Below are positions 57,272 through 64,000 of a stretch of 64,000 bases of DNA, piece after piece. Made by a program: the position numbers and the translations under genes. This stretch comes from Micromonospora sp. WMMD1128 (GTDB lineage: Bacteria > Actinomycetota > Actinomycetes > Mycobacteriales > Micromonosporaceae): NCBI RefSeq assembly GCF_027497235.1, contig NZ_CP114902.1, positions 4,056,001 through 4,120,000 of the forward strand, given 5' to 3'. Under the pieces are notes generated by a model. That model was not told where the DNA came from and made no database searches. It saw only the letters and a list, made by a program, of their open reading frames with translations. Positions within the stretch are counted from its first letter, which is position 1, and every line of letters starts with the position of its first letter.

Positions 57272-57958
57272 GTGACCACCACCGACGCCCCCGCCGCCCG
57301 CATCCGCACCTTCCATCCGCGTCGCGGGCGGATGAGCGACCGGCAGCGCGACGCGCTGGCGCGGCTCTGGCCCGCGTACGGCCTGGAGATCGCCGCCCTC
57401 GACGGGCCGTGCGATCCGACGGCGCTGTTCGGCCGGCGGGCGCCGCTGGTGCTGGAGATCGGCTCCGGCATGGGCGACGCCACCGCCGCGATGGCGGCGG
57501 CCGACCCGAGCCGACACTATCTGGCGGTCGAGGTGCACACGCCGGGAATCGCCAACCTGCTGGAGCTGGTGGAGCGGCATCGGCTGGGCAACGTCCGGGT
57601 GGCCGAGGGGGACGCGCTGGACCTGGTCCGGGCCATGCCGGAGGGGTGCCTGGACGCGGTGCACGTCTACTTCCCCGACCCGTGGCCGAAGACCCGCCAC
57701 CACAAGCGGCGGATCATCGCGCCGGCGCACGTGGCGCTGCTGCGGTCCCGGCTGGTGTCCGGCGGCACGCTGCACTGCGCGACCGACTGGGCCGAGTACG
57801 CGGAGTCGATGCGGGCGACGCTCACCGCCGACCCGGAGCTGGTCGACGTGCACGGTGGGTACGCGCCCCGCCCGGCGCACCGGCCGGTGACGAAGTTCGA
57901 GCGCCGCGCGCTGACCGCCGGCCGGGAGATCTTCGACCTGGTCCACCGGCGGCGCTGA
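57272..57958 (+). CDS. trmB: tRNA (guanine-N7)-methyltransferase
   Basis: A 228-residue SAM-dependent enzyme that makes m7G46 in tRNA. SAM site LVLEIGSGMGDATAAMAAADP, then LAVEVHTPGIANLLELVERHRLGNVRVAEGDAL, the strongly conserved VHVYFPDPWPKTRHHKRRII, and C-terminal THRPVTKFERR-like RPVTKFERRAL. All are diagnostic for TrmB. GTG 57272 is the natural start and may be leaderless, given TAGGCT about ten bases upstream. Confidence 0.95.
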   Translation: MTTTDAPAARIRTFHPRRGRMSDRQRDALARLWPAYGLEIAALDGPCDPTALFGRRAPLVLEIGSGMGDATAAMAAADPSRHYLAVEVHTPGIANLLELVERHRLGNVRVAEGDALDLVRAMPEGCLDAVHVYFPDPWPKTRHHKRRIIAPAHVALLRSRLVSGGTLHCATDWAEYAESMRATLTADPELVDVHGGYAPRPAHRPVTKFERRALTAGREIFDLVHRRR

Positions 57959-58040
57959 GGCCGGAGGCCCGGAAACCGAGCCCGGAGCGCGGAACCCGGT
58001 TGGCGCGGCGGGGTGCCGCCCAGGCACGATGGGAGCCGCC

Positions 58041-60545
58041 ATGACTCTCACCGCCGCGCTGCCGAAGACCGCCGACCCGGACACCCTCTACGACGCGTTC
58101 GCCTCCTGGGCGTCCGAGCGCGGCCTCGACCTCTATCCCCACCAGGAGGAGGCGGTCATCGAGATCGTCTCCGGCGCGAACGTGATCATGAATACGCCGA
58201 CCGGTTCGGGCAAGAGCCTGGTGGCGATCGCGGCGCACTTCGCAGCGCTCGCCGACGACCGGACGAGCTTCTACACCGCGCCGATCAAGGCGCTGGTGTC
58301 GGAGAAGTTCTTCGCGCTCTGCGAGGTCTTCGGCGCGGAGAACGTCGGCATGCTCACCGGTGACGCAAGCGTCAACGCGGACGCGCCGATCATCTGCTGC
58401 ACCGCCGAGATCCTGGCCAACCTGGCGCTGCGGGAGGGCCGCCGGGCCGACGTCGGCCAGGTGGTCATGGACGAGTTCCACTTCTACGCCGAGCCGGACC
58501 GCGGCTGGGCCTGGCAGGTGCCGATCATCGAGCTGCCGCAGGCGCAGTTCGTGCTGATGTCCGCCACGCTCGGCGACACCACCCGCTTCGTCGACGACCT
58601 GACCCGGCGTACCGGGCGGCCGACCGCCGTCGTCCGCTCGGCCGAGCGGCCGGTCCCGCTCCTCTTCTCGTACGCGACCACGCCGCTGCACGAGACGCTC
58701 GAGGAACTGCTGGAGACGAAGCAGGCCCCGGTGTACGTGGTGCACTTCACCCAGGCCGCCGCGCTGGAACGGGCGCAGGCGCTGATGAGCGTCAACGTCT
58801 GCACCCGGGCGGAGAAGGACATGATCGCCCAGGCGATCGGCAACTTCCGGTTCACCTCGGGCTTCGGCCGGACGCTGTCCCGGCTGGTCCGGCACGGCAT
58901 CGGCGTGCACCACGCGGGCATGCTCCCGAAATACCGCCGCCTGGTGGAGACGCTCGCCCAGGCCGGCCTGCTCAAGGTCATCTGCGGCACCGACACGCTC
59001 GGCGTCGGCATCAACGTGCCGATCCGGACCGTGCTCTTCACCGGCCTGAGCAAGTACGACGGGGTGCGGACGCGGCTGCTCAAGGCCCGCGAGTTCCACC
59101 AGATCGCCGGCCGCGCCGGGCGGGCCGGGTTCGACACCATCGGCCGGGTGGTGGTGCAGGCCCCCGAGCATGTGATCGAGAACGAGAAGGCGCTCGCCAA
59201 GGCCGGCGACGACCCGAAGAAGCGCCGCAAGGTGGTGAAGAAGAAGCCGCCGGAGGGTTCCATCGGCTGGGGCGAGCCGACGTTCCAGCGTCTCGTCGAG
59301 GCCGAGCCGGAGCCGCTCACGTCCAGCTTCCAGGTCAGCCACTCGATGCTGCTCAACGTGATCGGCCGGCCGGGCGACGCCTTCGCCTCGATGCGGCACC
59401 TGCTCACCGACAACCACGAGGACCCGGCCGCCCAGCGTCGGCACATCCGCCGGGCCGTCGCCATCTACCGGGCGCTGCGGGCCGGCGGCGTGGTCGAGGA
59501 GCTGCCCGAGCCGGACGAGACCGGCCGGCGGGTCCGCCTCACCGTCGACCTCCAGCTCGACTTCGCGCTCAACCAGCCGCTGTCGCCGCTGGCGCTGGCC
59601 GCCATCGAGCTGCTCGACCGGGAGTCCCCGTCCTACCCGCTGGACGTGCTCAGCGTGATCGAGGCGATCCTGGACAACCCGCGGCAGATCCTCTCCGCGC
59701 AGCAGTTCAAGGCCCGCGGCGAGGCGGTAGCCGCGATGAAGGCCGAGGGCATCGAGTACGAGGCACGCCTGGAACTGCTCGACGAGGTGACCTGGCCCAA
59801 GCCGCTGGCCGAGCTGCTGACCGGCGCGTACGAGATGTACCGGCAGGGCCACCCGTGGGTCGCCGACCACGAGCTGGCCCCGAAGTCCGTGGTCCGCGAC
59901 ATGTACGAGCGGGCCATGACGTTCCCGGAGTATGTCCAGTTCTACGGGCTGTCCCGCTCCGAAGGCCTAGTCCTGCGCTACCTCGCGGACGCCTACAAGA
60001 CGTTGCGGCAGACCGTGCCGGAGGACGCCAAGACCGAGGAGCTTGTCGACCTCATCGAGTGGCTGGGCGAGCTGGTCCGCCAGGTCGACTCCAGCCTGAT
60101 CGACGAGTGGGAGCGGCTGCGCAACCCGTCCGACGTGGCCGAGGTGGCCGCCTCCCTGGACGACCGGCCGCCGGCGGTCACCCGCAACGCGCGGGCGTTC
60201 CGGGTGCTGGTGCGCAACGCGCTGTTCCGCCGGGTCGAGCTGGCCGCGCTGCGCCGCTGGGACCTGCTCGGCGAGCTGGACGCCGCGGACGGCTGGCACG
60301 CCGACGCGTGGGCGGACGCGCTGGAGCCGTACTTCGAGGCGTACGACTCGATCGGGGTGGGCCCGGACGCGCGCGGGCCGGCGCTGCTGATGATCGAGCA
60401 GGGCCGGGAGCGGTGGACCGTACGCCAGATCCTGGACGACCCGGAGGGTGACCACGACTGGGGCATCAGCGCCGAGGTGGACCTCGCCGCCTCGGACGAG
60501 GTGGGCGCGGCGGTCCTCCGGGTCACCGACGTCGGCCAGCTCTAG
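58041..60545 (+). CDS. DEAD/DEAH-box helicase with DUF3516 domain
   Basis: An 834-residue SF2 helicase. Q-region LYPHQEEAVIEIVSG, Walker A NTPTGSGKSLVAIA near 52, Walker B DEFH at 144, LMSATLGDTTRF, and the helicase-C motifs GVHHAGMLPKYRRLVE and HQIAGRAGRAGFDTIG. The C-terminal half is DUF3516. It is of the Ski2/Mtr4-related actinobacterial class and is likely to act on RNA, in decay or ribosome-related work. The GGGAG site favours ATG 58041 over ATG 58029. A perfect 15-bp terminator follows. Confidence 0.9.
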   Translation: MTLTAALPKTADPDTLYDAFASWASERGLDLYPHQEEAVIEIVSGANVIMNTPTGSGKSLVAIAAHFAALADDRTSFYTAPIKALVSEKFFALCEVFGAENVGMLTGDASVNADAPIICCTAEILANLALREGRRADVGQVVMDEFHFYAEPDRGWAWQVPIIELPQAQFVLMSATLGDTTRFVDDLTRRTGRPTAVVRSAERPVPLLFSYATTPLHETLEELLETKQAPVYVVHFTQAAALERAQALMSVNVCTRAEKDMIAQAIGNFRFTSGFGRTLSRLVRHGIGVHHAGMLPKYRRLVETLAQAGLLKVICGTDTLGVGINVPIRTVLFTGLSKYDGVRTRLLKAREFHQIAGRAGRAGFDTIGRVVVQAPEHVIENEKALAKAGDDPKKRRKVVKKKPPEGSIGWGEPTFQRLVEAEPEPLTSSFQVSHSMLLNVIGRPGDAFASMRHLLTDNHEDPAAQRRHIRRAVAIYRALRAGGVVEELPEPDETGRRVRLTVDLQLDFALNQPLSPLALAAIELLDRESPSYPLDVLSVIEAILDNPRQILSAQQFKARGEAVAAMKAEGIEYEARLELLDEVTWPKPLAELLTGAYEMYRQGHPWVADHELAPKSVVRDMYERAMTFPEYVQFYGLSRSEGLVLRYLADAYKTLRQTVPEDAKTEELVDLIEWLGELVRQVDSSLIDEWERLRNPSDVAEVAASLDDRPPAVTRNARAFRVLVRNALFRRVELAALRRWDLLGELDAADGWHADAWADALEPYFEAYDSIGVGPDARGPALLMIEQGRERWTVRQILDDPEGDHDWGISAEVDLAASDEVGAAVLRVTDVGQL

Positions 60546-60555
60546 GACTACGCGA

Positions 60556-60590
60556 AAAAGGGCCGCCCGGGATGTCCGGGCGGCCCTTTT
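60556..60590 (+). terminator. Rho-independent terminator with A/T tracts
   Basis: 15-bp perfect stem (60556-60570 with 60576-60590), loop GATGT, with TTTT at the 3' end and AAAA at the 5' end. It is the most classical intrinsic terminator in the window. Confidence 0.85.
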
Positions 60591-60664
60591 CGTGCCCTGG
60601 GCGATGTCAGCCCCGTCGATTAGAATGTATGTACTAAACGAGCTGTTGACCTGGGAGGATGCTC

Positions 60665-61312
60665 GTGACTGCGCCCACCTCCGCTGCCCCTGTCACCCCC
60701 TACGCCACCCTGCTCGGGTTCACCCGCTACGTGGACCGCACCGGCCCCACCAAGGCCACCTTCGTCGGCGGCCTGCGCCGCCAGCGGGCCAGCCGGCACG
60801 GCTTCAACCCGCACGGCCAGTTCGTCAAGGCGCTCAAGGCCGACGTCGCGTTCCACACCGGCGGCACCCACCTGGCCCAGGTCGCCGATGTGGTCAAGCC
60901 GCGCTGGCGCCCGCTCTACGAGGCGCTCACGCCCGGCGCGACCCGCTGGCTGCACTCGCTCGGTGAGCCGGCCGGCGTCGACCTGGCCCAGGCCCGGGAG
61001 GCGCTCGCGATGCTCGGCGACCTACCCGTGAAGATCAACCCCCAATTCGGCGTACGCTTCGCCGACGGCCGGGCCGAGGCGATCCGGCTGCACTTCGACG
61101 AGGCGCCGCCGAGCGAGGAGGCCACGCTCGCCACCCTGCACCTGATGGCCCGGCACATGGACGCCGTGCTGCCGCATGCGGAGCCGGTGCTTGTCGACGT
61201 GCGCCGCGGCGAGGCGCACCGGATGCCCGCCGACGCCAAGCCCGAGCAGATCGAACAGTGGCTGGCCGGCGAGGCCGCCGCGTTCCGCGCGATCTGGTCC
61301 ACCGCCGCCTGA
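60665..61312 (+). CDS. Conserved-looking hypothetical protein
   Basis: A 215-residue soluble protein with no family I recognise. It begins VTAPTSAAPVTPYATLLGFTRYVDRTGPTKATFVGGLRRQRASRHGFNPHGQFVKALKADVAFHTGG. No signal peptide, membrane span or catalytic motif is clear; the second half (EATLATLHLMARHMDAVLPHAEPVLVDVRRGE) is helical. GTG 60665 is chosen because GGGAGG lies six bases upstream; ATG 60659 abuts that site. An AT-rich TAGAATGTATGTACTAAAC region at 60622-60640 is a likely promoter. Confidence 0.7.
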   Translation: MTAPTSAAPVTPYATLLGFTRYVDRTGPTKATFVGGLRRQRASRHGFNPHGQFVKALKADVAFHTGGTHLAQVADVVKPRWRPLYEALTPGATRWLHSLGEPAGVDLAQAREALAMLGDLPVKINPQFGVRFADGRAEAIRLHFDEAPPSEEATLATLHLMARHMDAVLPHAEPVLVDVRRGEAHRMPADAKPEQIEQWLAGEAAAFRAIWSTAA

Positions 61313-61321
61313 CGCGCCGGC

Positions 61322-61367
61322 TCGCGGCGGGGTGGCTGTCCGGCGCCGGACAGCCACCCCGCCGCGA
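61322..61367. repeat. Perfect 46-bp palindrome between convergent genes
   Basis: Each base from 61322 to 61344 pairs with 61367 down to 61345 with no mismatch and no loop. The centre is CGGCGCCG. It lies nine bases after the 60665 gene and before the deaminase stop. It is probably a two-way terminator. Confidence 0.9.
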
Positions 61368-61409
61368 AGCGCGCGCCCGGAGACCTCCACGGTCACGCGC
61401 TGCCGCGCG

Positions 61410-61877
61410 TCAGTCCTCCGCGGCCTGGCGGCTCACCGGCACCACCGGCAGCGGCCACACCCCGGTCCGCGGGGCCGCCGGTGTCTCCACCTGGTGGTCG
61501 GCCCAGACGTAGGTCTCGGGCAGCAGGTCGGCCACCGGCACCGCGCGCAGGCCGTCCGGCGGCCCGACGATCACCCGGATCGCCGGGAAGTAGTCGAGCA
61601 GCACCTGCCGGCAGCGTCCGCACGGCGGGAGGACACCCCGACCCCGGTCCCCCACCGCGACGATCGTCTCCAGCTCGCCGGCGCCCTGGGTGGCGGCGGC
61701 GCCCAGGGCCACCACCTCGGCGCACGGCCCGCCGGTGAAGTGGTAGACGTTCACGCCGCTGAACACCCGGCCGTCGACGCTGCGCACGGCGGCGGCCACG
61801 GTGTGGTTGTCGCTGCGGCAGCGGAGCTTGGCGACAGCGGTGGCGGCCTGCACGAGCGCCCGGTCGGTGTCCCGCAT
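61410..61877 (-). CDS. Cytidine deaminase-like protein (blasticidin-S deaminase type)
   Basis: A 155-residue zinc-dependent deaminase. The Zn site and the general acid are in GGPCAEVVALGAA (Cys-Ala-Glu) and the remaining Zn Cys pair in LPPCGRCRQVLLDY. This arrangement, with CAE in place of HAE, is shared by cytidine deaminases and blasticidin-S deaminase. The C-terminus is ~25 residues longer than usual. Two in-frame ATG (61883, 61877) are possible; GGGG lies close to both. It may act in pyrimidine salvage. Confidence 0.85.
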   Translation of the reverse strand: MRDTDRALVQAATAVAKLRCRSDNHTVAAAVRSVDGRVFSGVNVYHFTGGPCAEVVALGAAATQGAGELETIVAVGDRGRGVLPPCGRCRQVLLDYFPAIRVIVGPPDGLRAVPVADLLPETYVWADHQVETPAAPRTGVWPLPVVPVSRQAAED

Positions 61878-62009
61878 GATCATCCCCGTCCCTCGTCGAC
61901 CTCGTCGGCGGCAACTTTATCCGGGCGGACGGTCTGACCAGCGATGGCACGCCCACCGCCGGTAACCCGGGGGCGGTACGCCACGAGGCTGCCTATCCTT
62001 GGCGACGAC

Positions 62010-64000
62010 ATGCAGAATCCAGCCGTACCCGCCGCCCCTGATACCGCCCGCGACCTGCACCGCCGCCTCGCCTCCCTGATGTTCCGCGACCAGCGCCGGC
62101 TCCAGCGGCGGCTCGACGGCGTGCGGAAGCTGCGGGACCCGCAGCGGCGGGAGGCGGCGCTGGCCGAGATCGCCACCGAGGTGGCCCGGGCCGAGGCGCG
62201 GCTGGCCGCCCGACGGGCCGCGGTGCCGGCGGTCACCTACCCGGCGCAGCTCCCGGTCAGCGAGCGTAAGGACGACATCGCCGCCGCGATCCGCGACCAC
62301 CAGGTGGTGATCGTGGCCGGCGAGACCGGCTCCGGCAAGACCACCCAGCTCCCCAAGATCTGCCTGGAGCTGGGCCGCGGCGTCACCGGCCTGATCGGGC
62401 ACACCCAGCCCCGGCGGCTGGCCGCCCGCACGGTCGCCGACCGGATCGCCGAGGAACTCGGCGCCGAGCTGGGCGGCGTGGTCGGCTACAAGGTGCGTTT
62501 CGCCGACCAGGTGGGCGACACCAGCCTGGTCAAGCTGATGACCGACGGCATCCTGCTGGCCGAGTTGCAGACCGACCGGATGCTCCGGCAGTACGACACG
62601 TTGATCATCGACGAGGCGCACGAGCGCAGCCTCAACATCGACTTCATCCTCGGCTACCTGCGGCAGCTACTCCCCCGCCGGCCCGACCTCAAGGTCGTGA
62701 TCACCTCGGCGACCATCGAGACCGACCGGTTCGCGAAGCACTTCGCCGACGCCGACGGCAACCCGGCGCCCGTGGTCGAGGTCTCCGGCCGCACCTACCC
62801 GGTGGAGGTCCGCTACCGGCCGCTGGTCGAGGTCACCGAGGCCGAGGAGGAGGACGAGGCCGACGAGGAGAACGTCCGCGACCAGATCCAGGCCATCGGC
62901 GACGCGGTCGAGGAACTGGCCGCCGAGGGCCCCGGCGACATCCTGGTCTTCCTCAGCGGCGAGCGGGAGATCCGGGACACCGCCGACGCGCTGGGCAAGC
63001 TGGTGCAGAACAAGCGCAGCCTGCTCGGCACCGAGATCCTGCCGCTGTACGCCCGGCTCTCCACCGCCGAGCAGCACCGGGTCTTCGCGGCGCACAGCAA
63101 CCGCCGGGTGGTGCTCGCCACGAACGTCGCGGAGACCTCGCTGACCGTCCCCGGCATCAGGTACGTGGTGGACCCGGGCACCGCCCGGATCTCCCGCTAC
63201 TCCAGCCGGCTGAAGGTGCAGCGGCTGCCGATCGAGCCGGTCTCCCAGGCCAGCGCCAACCAGCGCAAGGGCCGCTGCGGGCGCACCTCGGACGGCATCT
63301 GCGTCCGCCTCTACGACGAGGCGGACTTCGACTCCCGCCCGGAGTTCACCGACCCGGAGATCCTGCGCACCAACCTCGCCTCGGTCATCCTCCAGATGAC
63401 CTCGATCGGGCTCGGCGACGTCGCCGCGTTCCCGTTCCTCGACCCGCCGGACCGGCGCAACGTCACCGACGGCGTCAACCTGCTGCACGAGCTGGGCGCG
63501 CTCGACCCGGCCGAGACCGACCCGGCGAAGCGGCTCACCGCGCTGGGCCGGCGGCTGGCCCAGCTCCCGGTCGACCCCCGGCTGGCCCGGATGGTCCTCG
63601 AAGGTGAACGCAACGGCTGCGCGACCGAGGTCGTGGTGATCGCCGCCGCGCTGTCCATCCAGGACCCGCGCGAACGCCCGGCCGACAAGCAGGCCCAGGC
63701 CGACCAGGCGCACGCCCGGTTCGCCGACAAGGAGTCGGACTTCGTCGCGTACCTGAACCTGTGGCGTTACCTGCGGGAGAAGCAGCGGGAGCTGTCGTCG
63801 AGCGCGTTCCGCCGGATGTGCAAGGCCGAACACCTCAACTACCTTCGGGTACGCGAGTGGCAGGACATCGTCGGCCAGTTGCGCCAGGTTCTGCGTACCC
63901 CGGACAAGGGTGAGGGCCGGCGCGGCGCCGGCGCCGACCTGCCGGAGGAGATCGACACCCCGAAGGTCCACCAGTCGCTGCTACCCGGCCTGCTGTCGCA
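62010..64000 (+). CDS. hrpA: ATP-dependent RNA helicase HrpA, 5' part (cut by window end)
   Basis: An open frame from ATG 62010 to the last base codes for 663 residues of a protein that usually reaches ~1300. Basic N-terminus (LMFRDQRRLQRRLDGVRKL), Walker A VVIVAGETGSGKTTQLPK near 105, TQPRRLAART, DEAH at 201-204 (DEAHERSLNIDF), ITSATIETDRF, the helicase-C motifs LATNVAETSLTVPGIRYVVD and QRKGRCGRTSDGICVRLYDE, and the winged-helix/ratchet region. HrpA frees stalled ribosomes and cuts mRNA in E. coli. It is divergent from the deaminase gene. A TATCCT box about 12 bases before the ATG may be its -10. Confidence 0.93.
   Translation, partial: MQNPAVPAAPDTARDLHRRLASLMFRDQRRLQRRLDGVRKLRDPQRREAALAEIATEVARAEARLAARRAAVPAVTYPAQLPVSERKDDIAAAIRDHQVVIVAGETGSGKTTQLPKICLELGRGVTGLIGHTQPRRLAARTVADRIAEELGAELGGVVGYKVRFADQVGDTSLVKLMTDGILLAELQTDRMLRQYDTLIIDEAHERSLNIDFILGYLRQLLPRRPDLKVVITSATIETDRFAKHFADADGNPAPVVEVSGRTYPVEVRYRPLVEVTEAEEEDEADEENVRDQIQAIGDAVEELAAEGPGDILVFLSGEREIRDTADALGKLVQNKRSLLGTEILPLYARLSTAEQHRVFAAHSNRRVVLATNVAETSLTVPGIRYVVDPGTARISRYSSRLKVQRLPIEPVSQASANQRKGRCGRTSDGICVRLYDEADFDSRPEFTDPEILRTNLASVILQMTSIGLGDVAAFPFLDPPDRRNVTDGVNLLHELGALDPAETDPAKRLTALGRRLAQLPVDPRLARMVLEGERNGCATEVVVIAAALSIQDPRERPADKQAQADQAHARFADKESDFVAYLNLWRYLREKQRELSSSAFRRMCKAEHLNYLRVREWQDIVGQLRQVLRTPDKGEGRRGAGADLPEEIDTPKVHQSLLPGLLS

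Noticed and set aside
1..64000. tRNA, rRNA, prophage or integrated element
   Set aside because: No cloverleaf, CCA-end, rRNA core words, integrase, transposase or phage structural genes were found, and base composition is even apart from short promoter gaps.

Overview
This is a very GC-rich (roughly 72-75% by eye), gene-dense actinobacterial chromosome segment. Codon choice is strongly GC-biased, GTG starts are common, and many genes overlap by ATGA or TGATG. The gene set includes polyprenol-phosphate mannose synthase, an MhuD-like haem oxygenase, class F sortase, a SigB/SigF-type sigma factor, DUF5753/DUF397 pairs and a CebR-type operator. Together with two families of intergenic hairpin repeats, this points to Micromonosporaceae, most likely Micromonospora; the genus is an inference from gene content. 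About 72 protein-coding genes are supported. I found no rRNA, tRNA, CRISPR array, transposase or prophage.

Region 0-9.3 kb: the tail of an AraC-type regulator, then a tightly coupled minus-strand operon running from 9240 to 565. It encodes a GmhB phosphatase fused to a GT9 glycosyltransferase, two further glycosyltransferases, GmhA, bifunctional HldE, a 20-codon micro-ORF, a classical SDR, a second GT9 enzyme and a type IB topoisomerase. GmhA, HldE and GmhB make ADP-D-glycero-beta-D-manno-heptose, the LPS-core precursor of Gram-negative bacteria, here in a Gram-positive and followed by transferases of the heptosyltransferase family. No HldD epimerase is present. The operon starts with a SigB/SigF-type promoter (GTTT-N15-GGGAAC) nine bases before its GTG. 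I regard this operon as the most interesting system in the window.

Region 9.3-28.3 kb: a stress and envelope neighbourhood. It holds SRPBCC proteins, a mannosyltransferase, a carotenoid-type FAD oxidoreductase, aldehyde dehydrogenase, ChaB, a YihY membrane protein, DUF2795, an MscS-like protein, a large PAS-GAF-SpoIIE-HATPase phosphatase, an antiporter, a GH15 enzyme and a general-stress membrane protein. Many of these genes carry a GTTT-N15/16-GGGTAC-like promoter, often only 8-10 bases before the start codon, which suggests one regulon and near-leaderless mRNAs. The orphan SigB/SigF-family gene at 33430 is a candidate for the sigma factor that reads them.

Region 28.3-41 kb: a divergent DUF1684 / MarR-pirin unit with two matching operators, a phospholipase D-like gene with three TTA codons, the sigma factor, HrpB helicase with five 33-bp repeats, a PP2C phosphatase, and a secreted GH9 cellulase under a perfect CebR-type box. 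Region 41-52.7 kb: a DUF5753/DUF397 regulator pair, SMR efflux, DinB, HAD, GNAT, a UBP-type zinc finger plus a Na+/H+ antiporter, an LLM oxidoreductase, SSADH, an SGNH hydrolase, EcsC and a lysozyme-like protein. Region 52.7-64 kb: PAC2, ExoIII, the MhuD-like enzyme, a class F sortase with a secreted partner, TrmB, a DUF3516 helicase, a cytidine deaminase-like protein and the 5' part of HrpA, cut by the window end.
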